From Raineyella antarctica (GTDB lineage Bacteria > Actinomycetota > Actinomycetes > Propionibacteriales > Propionibacteriaceae), in NCBI RefSeq assembly GCF_900092135.1, contig NZ_FMYF01000004.1, forward strand, positions 310,001-374,000: a stretch of DNA of 64,000 bases, in the 5' to 3' direction. Below, piece after piece: positions 50,778 through 61,522 of this stretch. Position 1 is the stretch's first letter. Each line of letters starts with the position of its first letter. Both the position numbers and the translations under genes were made by a program. The notes under the pieces were generated by a model. That model searched no databases. It saw nothing but the letters and a program-made list of their open reading frames with translations, and was not told the DNA's origin.

Positions 50778-50975
50778 GGACTGTCGGGCGTGCGGGGCGG
50801 CCAGGCCTCGCTGCGCCTCGCGAACCCGGCGGCGAGGGACGAGCGCCACCACCGACGTGGGGCGCAGGTCCACCCCCGTGGTGTCCTGCTCGAACGTGGA
50901 GAGGGGCTGCAACAGGAGGCCGATGGGCCCCTCGAGGTTCTCCGGCCTGGGGTGGAATATCTCGGGACCCGGCGC

Positions 50976-51392
50976 TCACTTCTTCCGGAGCCGCTGCACC
51001 AACTGGCTGTCGGTGCCGTGCTGGCGCAGGTCGTCGAGCGCCATCGCCACCGCAGCGCGGACGATCCGGCCGCGGTCCACGGACAGGCCGCGCTCTCCGC
51101 GCAGCTCCAGCCGGGCCCGCTCCAGGGCGATCAGCTCGTCGCCGGAGACGTAGACGGTGATCTTCTCGTCGTGGCGGACGCGGCCGGAGGACTCGTGCCC
51201 GTTCAGCCCACGCTTCGAACCGGCCTGTTCTGTTGCGTCACCCAGCGTGACCTGCTGGGCTTCGCCGAGGGATGCCTCGGAGGCGCCCATCGTTGAGGTC
51301 GTGGACATGATTCGCTCGACCTCCGGGTCGTCGTCCAGGTGTGTGGGGTGGGCCGGGTCCAGCGAACCGCGGCGGCTTTCATAATCAGACAT
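50976..51392 (-). CDS. Putative ribbon-helix-helix-like protein beside parA, 138 aa
   Basis: The first 75 residues are hydrophilic and probably disordered. The C-terminal part, KITVYVSGDELIALERARLELR then SVDRGRIVRAAVAMALDDL, has the beta-strand plus two-helix pattern of a ribbon-helix-helix DNA-binding unit. It starts 5 bp after the ParA-like gene stop, so it may be the DNA-binding partner of that ATPase. Fold call is by pattern only. Confidence 0.65.
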   Translation of the reverse strand: MSDYESRRGSLDPAHPTHLDDDPEVERIMSTTSTMGASEASLGEAQQVTLGDATEQAGSKRGLNGHESSGRVRHDEKITVYVSGDELIALERARLELRGERGLSVDRGRIVRAAVAMALDDLRQHGTDSQLVQRLRKK

Positions 51393-51397
51393 AGCAA

Positions 51398-52315
51398 TCA
51401 GGCGCCAAGACGCGCCAACACTTCTCTTGCGAGGGAACGGTAGGCGGCAGCCCCGGGTGAACTCGACGCGTACGTCGTGATGGGCTCACCTGCGACCGTT
51501 GTTTCAGGAAATTTTACCGTACGGCGGATGACCGAGTGGAAGACTTGGTCCCCGAATGCATCGACGACGGTCTGCAGGACCTCACGGGCGTGCAGCGTAC
51601 GGCTGTCGTACATGGTACCCACGAGTCCGAGGACCTTGAGTCGCGGATTGAGCCGGTCCTGGACCTTGGCGATGGTGTCGGTCAGCAGCGCCACTCCCCG
51701 CAGGGCGAAGAACTCGCACTCCAGCGGGATCACCACACTGTCGGCGGCGGTCAGGGCGTTGACGGTGAGCAGCCCGAGCGAGGGGGCGCAGTCGACCAGG
51801 ATCACGTCGTAGCGGTCGCGCAACGACTCGAGCACCCGGCTGAGGGTGAGCTCGCGGGCGACCTCCGAGACCAGCTGGATCTCCGCCGCCGAGAGGTCGA
51901 TGTTGCTGGGCAGGATGTCCATGCCCTCGACCGGGGAGCCGGCGATCACGTCGTCGACATCCACACCCTTGCCGAGCAGCAGGTTGTAGATGCTCAGCTC
52001 CAGCGTGTGCGGGTTGACGCCGAGCCCGACCGACAGCGACCCCTGCGGGTCGAGGTCGACCAGCAGGACCTTGCGGCCGGTCTCGACCAGTGCGGCGCCG
52101 AGGTTGATGGTCGTCGTGGTCTTGCCCACGCCGCCCTTCTGGTTGCACATGGCGATGATCTCGGCGCGCTTGCGGCCCGGAGCCGGCGGTGCGGGCTCGG
52201 GCAGGACGGGCCAGGGGCGTCCCGTCGGGCCGATGTCTTGCGCCTCGGCGACCGAGTCGTCGGGGTCGAACAGTGCGGTCGAGCCGTCTGAACGTGCTGC
52301 ACCGGACTGGTCCAC
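51398..52315 (-). CDS. parA: ParA/Soj-family ATPase
   Basis: 305 aa. The deviant Walker A CNQKGGVGKTTTTINLGAAL near residue 57, LLVDLDPQGSLSVGLG, and VDCAPSLGLLTVNAL as Walker B place it among chromosome-segregation ATPases. This is probably the second, scpAB-linked Soj copy of actinobacteria rather than the origin-proximal parA, as it neighbours xerD. A 45-residue N-terminal extension is hydrophilic. GTG start behind GGGAGGG. Confidence 0.9.
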   Translation of the reverse strand: MDQSGAARSDGSTALFDPDDSVAEAQDIGPTGRPWPVLPEPAPPAPGRKRAEIIAMCNQKGGVGKTTTTINLGAALVETGRKVLLVDLDPQGSLSVGLGVNPHTLELSIYNLLLGKGVDVDDVIAGSPVEGMDILPSNIDLSAAEIQLVSEVARELTLSRVLESLRDRYDVILVDCAPSLGLLTVNALTAADSVVIPLECEFFALRGVALLTDTIAKVQDRLNPRLKVLGLVGTMYDSRTLHAREVLQTVVDAFGDQVFHSVIRRTVKFPETTVAGEPITTYASSSPGAAAYRSLAREVLARLGA

Positions 52316-52398
52316 AGAACCCTCCCTTGATCAATTGTCGCCATCCTAGCCGCACCCGGCAGCCGGCCGCCTCTGGGCAGCAAACGACAAGTGTAGCC

Positions 52399-53337
52399 CT
52401 AACGTGCGCGCGGATGCGCCTCCGCATAGACCTCGCGCAGGTGGTCGACCGTGACGAGGGTGTAGATCTGCGTCGTGGTCACCGAGGCGTGGCCGAGCAA
52501 CTCCTGGACGACCCGGACGTCGGCTCCCCCGTCCAGCAGGTGCGTGGCGTACGAGTGACGCAGCGTGTGCGGGGAGATCTCGACGTCCAGACCGGCGGCC
52601 TCGGCGGCCCGGCGGACGACCTCCCACGCCGTCTGCCGGGACAGGCGAGCTCCGCGGGTGTTCAGGAACAGCGCGGGGGTCCCGGCACTGCGAGCAGCGA
52701 TGCCGGGCCGTCCGCGGACCAGCCAGGCCTCGAGCGCGTCCGCGGCGTACGAGCCGAGCGGGACGAGGCGCTCCTTGGACCCCTTGCCGAGCAGCCGGAT
52801 CGCCCGTGGCTGGTCGGCCGGTGCCCGCAGGGTCCGGCCCACGTCGTCGACGTCGAGCCGGACGACCTCGGAGATGCGCGCACCGGTGCCGTAGAGCAGC
52901 TCCAGCAGGGCCGCATCGCGCAGCCCAACCGGGGTGTCGCGATCAGGGGCGCCGAGCAGCGCCTCGACCTGGTCCACTGCCAGCGCCTTGGGCAGGTGGC
53001 GGCCGGTGGAGGGGGGACGTACGTCGGCGGCCGGGTCCGTCGGGGTCAGGCCCTCCCGGGCGATGAACCGGTGGAAGGACCGGACGGCCACGACGGCCCG
53101 GGCGACCGAGGACGCGGCCAGTGGCCGGTGCGTGGCGTCGCCCTCGGACAGGTGGGCGGCGAATCCGCCGACGAGGGCCGGGGTGATCCCCGCGATCGCC
53201 GTGATGCCCTCACGTTCGAGGTAGTCCCGGTAGCGGTCCAGGTCGCGGCGATAGTTGGACAGGGTGTTGCCGGACAGTCCGCGCTCGACACCCAGGTGCG
53301 CCAGGTAGGTGGCGCAGAGGTCCTCCAGGGGGGTCAC
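52399..53337 (-). CDS. xerD: Site-specific tyrosine recombinase XerD
   Basis: 312 aa; resolves chromosome dimers at dif with XerC. The N-terminal SAM-like core-binding domain (residues 1-95) is followed by the catalytic domain: [15 protein letters not shown] (Arg), [15 protein letters not shown] (His-x-x-Arg), [14 protein letters not shown] (His and Tyr nucleophile). GTG overlaps the stop of the Nudix gene. Its place with Nudix, parA and rluB is standard in actinobacteria, so it is not a mobile-element integrase. Confidence 0.93.
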   Translation of the reverse strand: MTPLEDLCATYLAHLGVERGLSGNTLSNYRRDLDRYRDYLEREGITAIAGITPALVGGFAAHLSEGDATHRPLAASSVARAVVAVRSFHRFIAREGLTPTDPAADVRPPSTGRHLPKALAVDQVEALLGAPDRDTPVGLRDAALLELLYGTGARISEVVRLDVDDVGRTLRAPADQPRAIRLLGKGSKERLVPLGSYAADALEAWLVRGRPGIAARSAGTPALFLNTRGARLSRQTAWEVVRRAAEAAGLDVEISPHTLRHSYATHLLDGGADVRVVQELLGHASVTTTQIYTLVTVDHLREVYAEAHPRAR

Positions 53338-54017
53338 CGGTCCATCGGCGCACGGGCGAGGAACTCGGCCCGCAGCAGCCGGGCCGGCCACGGCGCGTCG
53401 GCCGGTCGCAGGTTCTCCCAGCCCCGGGGCCGGGAGGCTGCTGCCGCCATCGCACCGGCGACGAGTACCGGATTCTGCAGCCGGCCCTCCAGTACGGCGG
53501 TCACCACGTCGTCCAGGGTGGCCAGGACGATGTCCATCTCGGCCTCCTCCCCCTCGGCGACGAAGCCCTCGGGGCGGTCGACGGCACTGAGGCCGCGGGC
53601 CAGGTAGATGCGCACCGACTCCTGGCTGGCGCCGGGTGAGGTGAACATGTCGACCAGGACCCGCCAGTCGGCGGCGGCCAGGCCGACCTCCTCGGCCAGC
53701 TCGCGCTGGGCCGCGACCACGTGGTCCTCCCCGTCCAGGTCCAGCAGTCCGGCCGGGGGTTCCACCAGCCGCAGCCCCGAGGGGTGTCGGTACTGGCGGA
53801 CCAGGACGACCCGGTCGTCCTGGTCCAGGACGATCACCCCGACCGCGCCGGGATGGCGGATCCACTCCCGGCGGAGCTCGGCTCCGCCCGGGTCGACGAC
53901 CTGGTCGCGGACCAGGTCGAAGACGGCGCCCTCGCCCACCAGGCGGCGGGACGCCACCGGCCACGCCATCGGGACGTCGCTGAGCTCGTCACCGCTCAGC
54001 ACGATGGGCGGGTGCAC
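53334..54017 (-). CDS. Nudix hydrolase, ADP-ribose pyrophosphatase-like
   Basis: 227 aa. The Nudix box is intact ([20 protein letters not shown] then EVGL), preceded by [21 protein letters not shown] as in ADP-ribose hydrolases. The gene between pyrG and xerD in mycobacteria is an ADP-ribose pyrophosphatase of this type. GTG 54017 lies 1 nt past the pyrG stop; the longer open frame is antisense-like coding inside pyrG and is disregarded. Confidence 0.88.
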   Translation of the reverse strand: MHPPIVLSGDELSDVPMAWPVASRRLVGEGAVFDLVRDQVVDPGGAELRREWIRHPGAVGVIVLDQDDRVVLVRQYRHPSGLRLVEPPAGLLDLDGEDHVVAAQRELAEEVGLAAADWRVLVDMFTSPGASQESVRIYLARGLSAVDRPEGFVAEGEEAEMDIVLATLDDVVTAVLEGRLQNPVLVAGAMAAAASRPRGWENLRPADAPWPARLLRAEFLARAPMDR

Positions 54018-54018
54018 G

Positions 54019-57445
<3,427 letters not shown>

Positions 57446-57449
<4 letters not shown>

Positions 57450-58423
57450 GCGCCGCGGCTCTCCGCCGCGCCCCGCCAGCCCTGGATGCTCAGGCCGAAC
57501 TTGCGGACGAGTCGGCCGGTGAAGTCGTCGGGGGCGATCCGGGCGAGCTGCAGGCGGTGGGCCCCGCGGGTCACCTCGAGCACGTTGCCGGGCTGCAGGT
57601 CGAAGGAGCGTCGTCCGTCCAGCCAGACCACCGCGGTGTTCTGCTCGGCCTCGACCACCTGCACGTTGACGTGCGCGTCGGCGGGCACGACGACCGGCCG
57701 GTTGAACAGGGCGTGGGCGCTGAGCGGCACGATCAGCATGGCGTCGACCCCCGGCCAGGTGACCGGGCCGCCGGCGGAGAAGGAGTAGGCGGTGGAGCCG
57801 GTCGGCGTGGCGACCAGGATGCCGTCACAGCCCCAGCGCGACAGCGGCTGGTCGTTGACGGCGACAACGGCCTCCAGCATCCGCTGGCGGGAGGCCTTCT
57901 CCAGCGAGGCCTCGTTCACCGCGAACGACTCCCACAGCACGTCACCGCCGGGGCCGGACAGGACACGCACCCGTACGGTCAGTCGGGTCTCGGTGTGGTA
58001 CGACCGCTTGCTGACCGCGGAGACGACCTGGTCGATCTGGGACGACTCGGCCTCGGCCAGGAAGCCGACGTGTCCCAGGTTGACACCGAGGATCGGCAGG
58101 TCGACGCTCAGCGCCCATTCGACGCCGCGCAGGATGGTTCCGTCACCACCGAAGACCACCACGAGCTCGCACCCGTTCGTGCCCTCCGAGTCGAGCAGGT
58201 CGGTCTGCAGGCCCGCGCCGGTCAGGGCGGAGTCCATCTCCGCCGCATCGGCCTGCGGGAGCACACAGGTCACGTCCCGGGCGGAGACGGCGTGGATGAA
58301 CTGCGCGGCCGCCTGCACCGCCTCGGGCCGATGGGTGTGGGTGATCACCGCGACCCGCCTGTCCCCCGCCACAATGTTCGGGTCGGTAGCGGTGACGACG
58401 TGACCGGTATCTGGCGTGCTCAC
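57446..58423 (-). CDS. nadK: NAD kinase
   Basis: 325 aa; phosphorylates NAD to NADP. The GGDG motif VVVFGGDGTILRG near residue 95, the nucleotide-binding VAVNDQPLSRWGCDGILVATPTGSTAYSFSAGG, and the Asp in WLDGRRSF are present. GTG start. It overlaps recN by 4 nt and follows the MFS gene. Confidence 0.95.
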
Positions 58424-58432
58424 CCGGCCAGC

Positions 58433-59677
58433 CTAAGGGGTGCGGGCGACCGATGGTCGCAGGCCGGACCACGCGACGAGCATCGCCACGGCCACTACGA
58501 TTGCGCAGAACATCGACACGGCGGTCCAGCCACCAGCGCTGAACAGGTACCCGCCGACCCAGCCCAGCACCGAGGAACCGGCGTAGTAGAAGAAGTTGTA
58601 CAGGGCCGTCGCCTGGGCGCGCCCCTCCTCCGCCATGATGCCGGCGAGGGCCGAGGCGATCGCGTGGCCGGCGAAGAACCCCGCGGTCAGGACGACCAGA
58701 CCGACGATGATGACGGCGACGTCGACCACCCAGGTGAGGGCGAGTCCGGTCAGCATCAGCGTGCCGGCCCCCAGGAGGACGGTGCGGCGTCCGAAGCGTA
58801 CGGCAGACCTCGTCGCGCGGCTGGACGACCAGGTGCCGGCCAGGTAGGACAGGAAGAGCAGCGAGGTGACGGTCGGCGAGAGGGCGAACGGCGGACGTTC
58901 CAGTCGGAACCCCAGGTAGTTGTAGATGGTGACGAAGGCCCCCATCAGGCAGAAGGCCTGGACGAAGACCGTCCTCATGCCGGGGTTGCGCAGGTGTGCG
59001 AGGGCGAGGCGTGAGACCTGCACCAGGGACGTACGCCGCGGGGTGAACCGGCGAGGCGGTGGCACGAGGACGGCGAACAGGACCCCGGCGACCGCGCTGA
59101 GCGCTATCACCGAGCCGACGCCGACACGCCACGAACCGGTCAGGTCGGTGAGGGGTCCGGAGAGGAGCCGGCCGGACAGACCGCCCAGCGAGGTCCCGGA
59201 GATGTACAGCCCGGTGGCGGCGGCCATGGAGGCGGCATGCGTCTCCTCGGTGATGTACGCGACCGCGACGCCTGCGACGCCACCGAGGCCGGCGCCCTCC
59301 ACGAACCGCAGGGCCACCATGACGGGGAAGCTGGCGACGAACGTGAAGGCGGCGCCGGCGAGTGTCGCCACTATGATGGCGAGCAGCATCGTACGGACCC
59401 TGCCCCACCGGTCCGCCAACCAGGACCACCACAGGACCGACATGGCGAGACCGCCGGTGGCCGCGGAGACGAGGAGTGCTGCCTGGGCCGGTGGGACCGA
59501 CAGGCCCGCGCTGATCGCCGGCAGGACGGCCTGGGGCGCGTAGAGCTGGGCGAACGTGGCCACTCCGGCGCAGAACATCGCGGTCAGCAGGCGCGTGAAA
59601 GCAGGCGTGCCGCGGCGGTGGCCCTGCCAGGTCGCGTCGTGTCGGCCTTCCCCGCCGGGCCGGTCCCCTGGGCTCAC
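58433..59677 (-). CDS. MFS transporter
   Basis: 414 aa with about 12 transmembrane segments and the inter-helix-2/3 motif LADRWGRVRTMLLAII. The overall pattern resembles YnfM-type drug or arabinose efflux transporters (ITEETHAASMAAATGLYISGT). GTG 59677 overlaps the tlyA stop (GTGA), so it is coupled to tlyA. In most actinobacteria tlyA is followed directly by nadK; this transporter is an extra member of the operon. Substrate unknown. Confidence 0.87.
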   Translation of the reverse strand: MSPGDRPGGEGRHDATWQGHRRGTPAFTRLLTAMFCAGVATFAQLYAPQAVLPAISAGLSVPPAQAALLVSAATGGLAMSVLWWSWLADRWGRVRTMLLAIIVATLAGAAFTFVASFPVMVALRFVEGAGLGGVAGVAVAYITEETHAASMAAATGLYISGTSLGGLSGRLLSGPLTDLTGSWRVGVGSVIALSAVAGVLFAVLVPPPRRFTPRRTSLVQVSRLALAHLRNPGMRTVFVQAFCLMGAFVTIYNYLGFRLERPPFALSPTVTSLLFLSYLAGTWSSSRATRSAVRFGRRTVLLGAGTLMLTGLALTWVVDVAVIIVGLVVLTAGFFAGHAIASALAGIMAEEGRAQATALYNFFYYAGSSVLGWVGGYLFSAGGWTAVSMFCAIVVAVAMLVAWSGLRPSVARTP

Positions 59678-60399
59678 CGCCCGTTCCGGGCCAGGCGTAG
59701 GAAGTACTCGATGTTCCCGGCAGGTCCGGGAAGGCGACTGGCGGCACTTCCCGTCACCTCCCAGCCGAGGTCCCGTGCGGCTGCGGCGACGTGTTCGACG
59801 GCGGCCAGCCGGGCAGGTTCGTCCCGGACCACGCCCTTCTTGTCGAGTCCCTGCCTTCCGACCTCGAACTGCGGCTTGACCATGAGCAGAGCGTACGCGT
59901 GCGGGCCGGCCACAGCCGTGATGGCCGGGAGCAGGTGCGTCAGCGAGATGAACGAGACGTCGGCGACGACGAGGTCGACCGGGAGCCCGTCCAGGTCTCC
60001 CCGGTTCAGTTCCTTGGCGTTGAGGCCCTCTCGTACGTGGACGCGCGGATCGGCACGCAAGGACTCGTCGAGCTGGTCGTGCCCCACGTCGACGCAGTAC
60101 ACCTCCTGGATGCCGTGGGCCAGCAGCACCTGGGTGAAGCCGCCGGTCGAGGACCCCACGTCGAGACCGCGGCCGGCCACCGGGACCGGCAGGTCCTCCA
60201 GGGCGCCGAGCAGTTTGTGCGCGGCACGTCCGACCCACTCCTCGCCATCGACGTCGAACTCGCCACAGGGGTCGACGTCGGTGGCCGGACGCGTCACGAC
60301 CCGGCCGGCCACCCGGACCCGGCCGGCCTTGATCAGCTCCTGGGCGTGGCTGCGGGACCGGGCGAGGGCCAGTTCGGCCAGTACCCGATCGAGTCTCAC
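59674..60399 (-). CDS. tlyA: TlyA-family 2'-O-ribose rRNA methyltransferase
   Basis: 241 aa. An N-terminal S4 RNA-binding domain (MRLDRVLAELALARSRSHAQ) is followed by a SAM-dependent methyltransferase domain: GLDVGSSTGGFTQVLLAHG, with the catalytic Lys-Asp-Lys-type residues in DVSFISLT and MVKPQFEVG. Family members methylate 16S and 23S rRNA, and in mycobacteria this sensitises ribosomes to capreomycin. GTG start overlaps the 43-aa ORF before it. Confidence 0.93.
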   Translation of the reverse strand: MRLDRVLAELALARSRSHAQELIKAGRVRVAGRVVTRPATDVDPCGEFDVDGEEWVGRAAHKLLGALEDLPVPVAGRGLDVGSSTGGFTQVLLAHGIQEVYCVDVGHDQLDESLRADPRVHVREGLNAKELNRGDLDGLPVDLVVADVSFISLTHLLPAITAVAGPHAYALLMVKPQFEVGRQGLDKKGVVRDEPARLAAVEHVAAAARDLGWEVTGSAASRLPGPAGNIEYFLRLARNGR

Positions 60400-60527
60400 C
60401 GCGATGTTCCGGCCAGCGATGCGCCTGGCCGCGATATTCCGGCCAGCGGTCGATCAGCCAGGGCGACCAAGGCGCCGTCGATCTCCGGAAGTCCGGGGGC
60501 CAGCGGCAGCAACTCGTCCTCGTTCAC
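60396..60527 (-). CDS. 43-aa small protein between HAD phosphatase and tlyA
   Basis: A GTG-to-TGA ORF that exactly fills the gap: its GTG overlaps the HAD stop by 4 nt and its TGA overlaps the tlyA start by 4 nt. The product starts MNEDELLPLAPGLPEIDGAL and is acidic at the front, Ala/Leu-rich behind. Small proteins with a similar LP..PGxPE(V/I)D pattern appear at this site in other actinobacteria. Function unknown. The exact double overlap supports a real, translationally coupled gene. Confidence 0.7.
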   Translation of the reverse strand: MNEDELLPLAPGLPEIDGALVALADRPLAGISRPGASLAGTSR

Positions 60528-61522
60528 CTGGCGAGCTCCCCCGCCACCGCCTCCAGTACCTGTCCGGGGTCGGCGACCCCACCGGCGTCACGTACGTCCC
60601 ACACCAGCCGGGCGGTGGCCCAGACCAGGTCCATCGCGTCGCCGGGGGCGTCGATCCGGACCCTGCCGTCCTCGAGGTGTACGGAGGCGTCGCCACAGCG
60701 GGCGCGCCCATCGGACAGGCTGACCGTACGCACCGGCGCCAGCAGGTCACGCAGGTCCCGCCCGACGTGGTCGGGGCGCTGCGAGGGCACGGCGTCGAAC
60801 AGCTCCGGCGCTCGGTGGGAGCCGGTGAACACCAGCATGGTGTCCAAGCCGGAATTGATTCCGCCGGCGATGTCGGTGTCCAGCCGGTCGCCGACGAAGA
60901 TCGGTCGCTCCGCGCCCAGCCGAGCGGTTGCCGCCAGCATCAGCGGCTTGTCGGGCTTGCCGGCGGCTCGCGGTTCCCCACCGACAACCAGCCGGACCGC
61001 CGCGATCTGCGCACCGGCGCCGGGCTCGAGGCCACGGTCGGTGGGCCGGGACGGGTCGAGGTTCGTCGCGAACCAGCGGGCCCCGCGCTGGACGGCCAGG
61101 GCCGCCTCCGTCAGGGTCGGCCAGCCGAGCTCGGGGAAGTAGCCCTGGATGACCGCATCGGGGTGGTCATCGGCGCTCAGGGCAACGGCGAACCCGGCAT
61201 CGCGAACCTGCTCGACCAGCGCCGGCGACCCGCACACCAGCACCGAGGCGCCTGCAGGCAGCTCCTGGGTGAGCATCAGCACGCCGGCCTGGCCGGCAGT
61301 GACGACCTCCTGGTCCGTGCACGGGATGCCGAGGGCGTTCAGGTGGTCCACCACGGCCTGCGGTGCGCGCGCCGCATTGTTGGTGACGAAGCCGACCGGA
61401 ACGTTGCGGTCACGCAGGCGGGCAATGCCCTCGGCCGCGCCGGGCACCGGCTCCGGACCGAGGTACACGACCCCGTCGAGATCGAACAGCACCGCGTCAT
61501 AACCGGCGACGACCTCAGTCAT
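60524..61522 (-). CDS. HAD-IIA family sugar/nucleotide phosphatase
   Basis: 332 aa. HAD motif I AVLFDLDGVVYLG near residue 12, motif II FVTNNAARA, motif III GKPDKPLM, motif IV VGDRLDTDIAGG. Cytosolic phosphatase of the NagD/PGP-like class; substrate unknown. ATG overlaps the end of the preceding RG-rich gene by 8 nt and is followed by the 43-aa ORF and tlyA in one operon. Confidence 0.9.
   Translation of the reverse strand: MTEVVAGYDAVLFDLDGVVYLGPEPVPGAAEGIARLRDRNVPVGFVTNNAARAPQAVVDHLNALGIPCTDQEVVTAGQAGVLMLTQELPAGASVLVCGSPALVEQVRDAGFAVALSADDHPDAVIQGYFPELGWPTLTEAALAVQRGARWFATNLDPSRPTDRGLEPGAGAQIAAVRLVVGGEPRAAGKPDKPLMLAATARLGAERPIFVGDRLDTDIAGGINSGLDTMLVFTGSHRAPELFDAVPSQRPDHVGRDLRDLLAPVRTVSLSDGRARCGDASVHLEDGRVRIDAPGDAMDLVWATARLVWDVRDAGGVADPGQVLEAVAGELAR

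Noticed and set aside
52399-53337. Integrase of a mobile element
   Set aside because: Sequence and neighbours (Nudix, pyrG, parA) are those of chromosomal XerD; no att-like repeats or phage genes are nearby.
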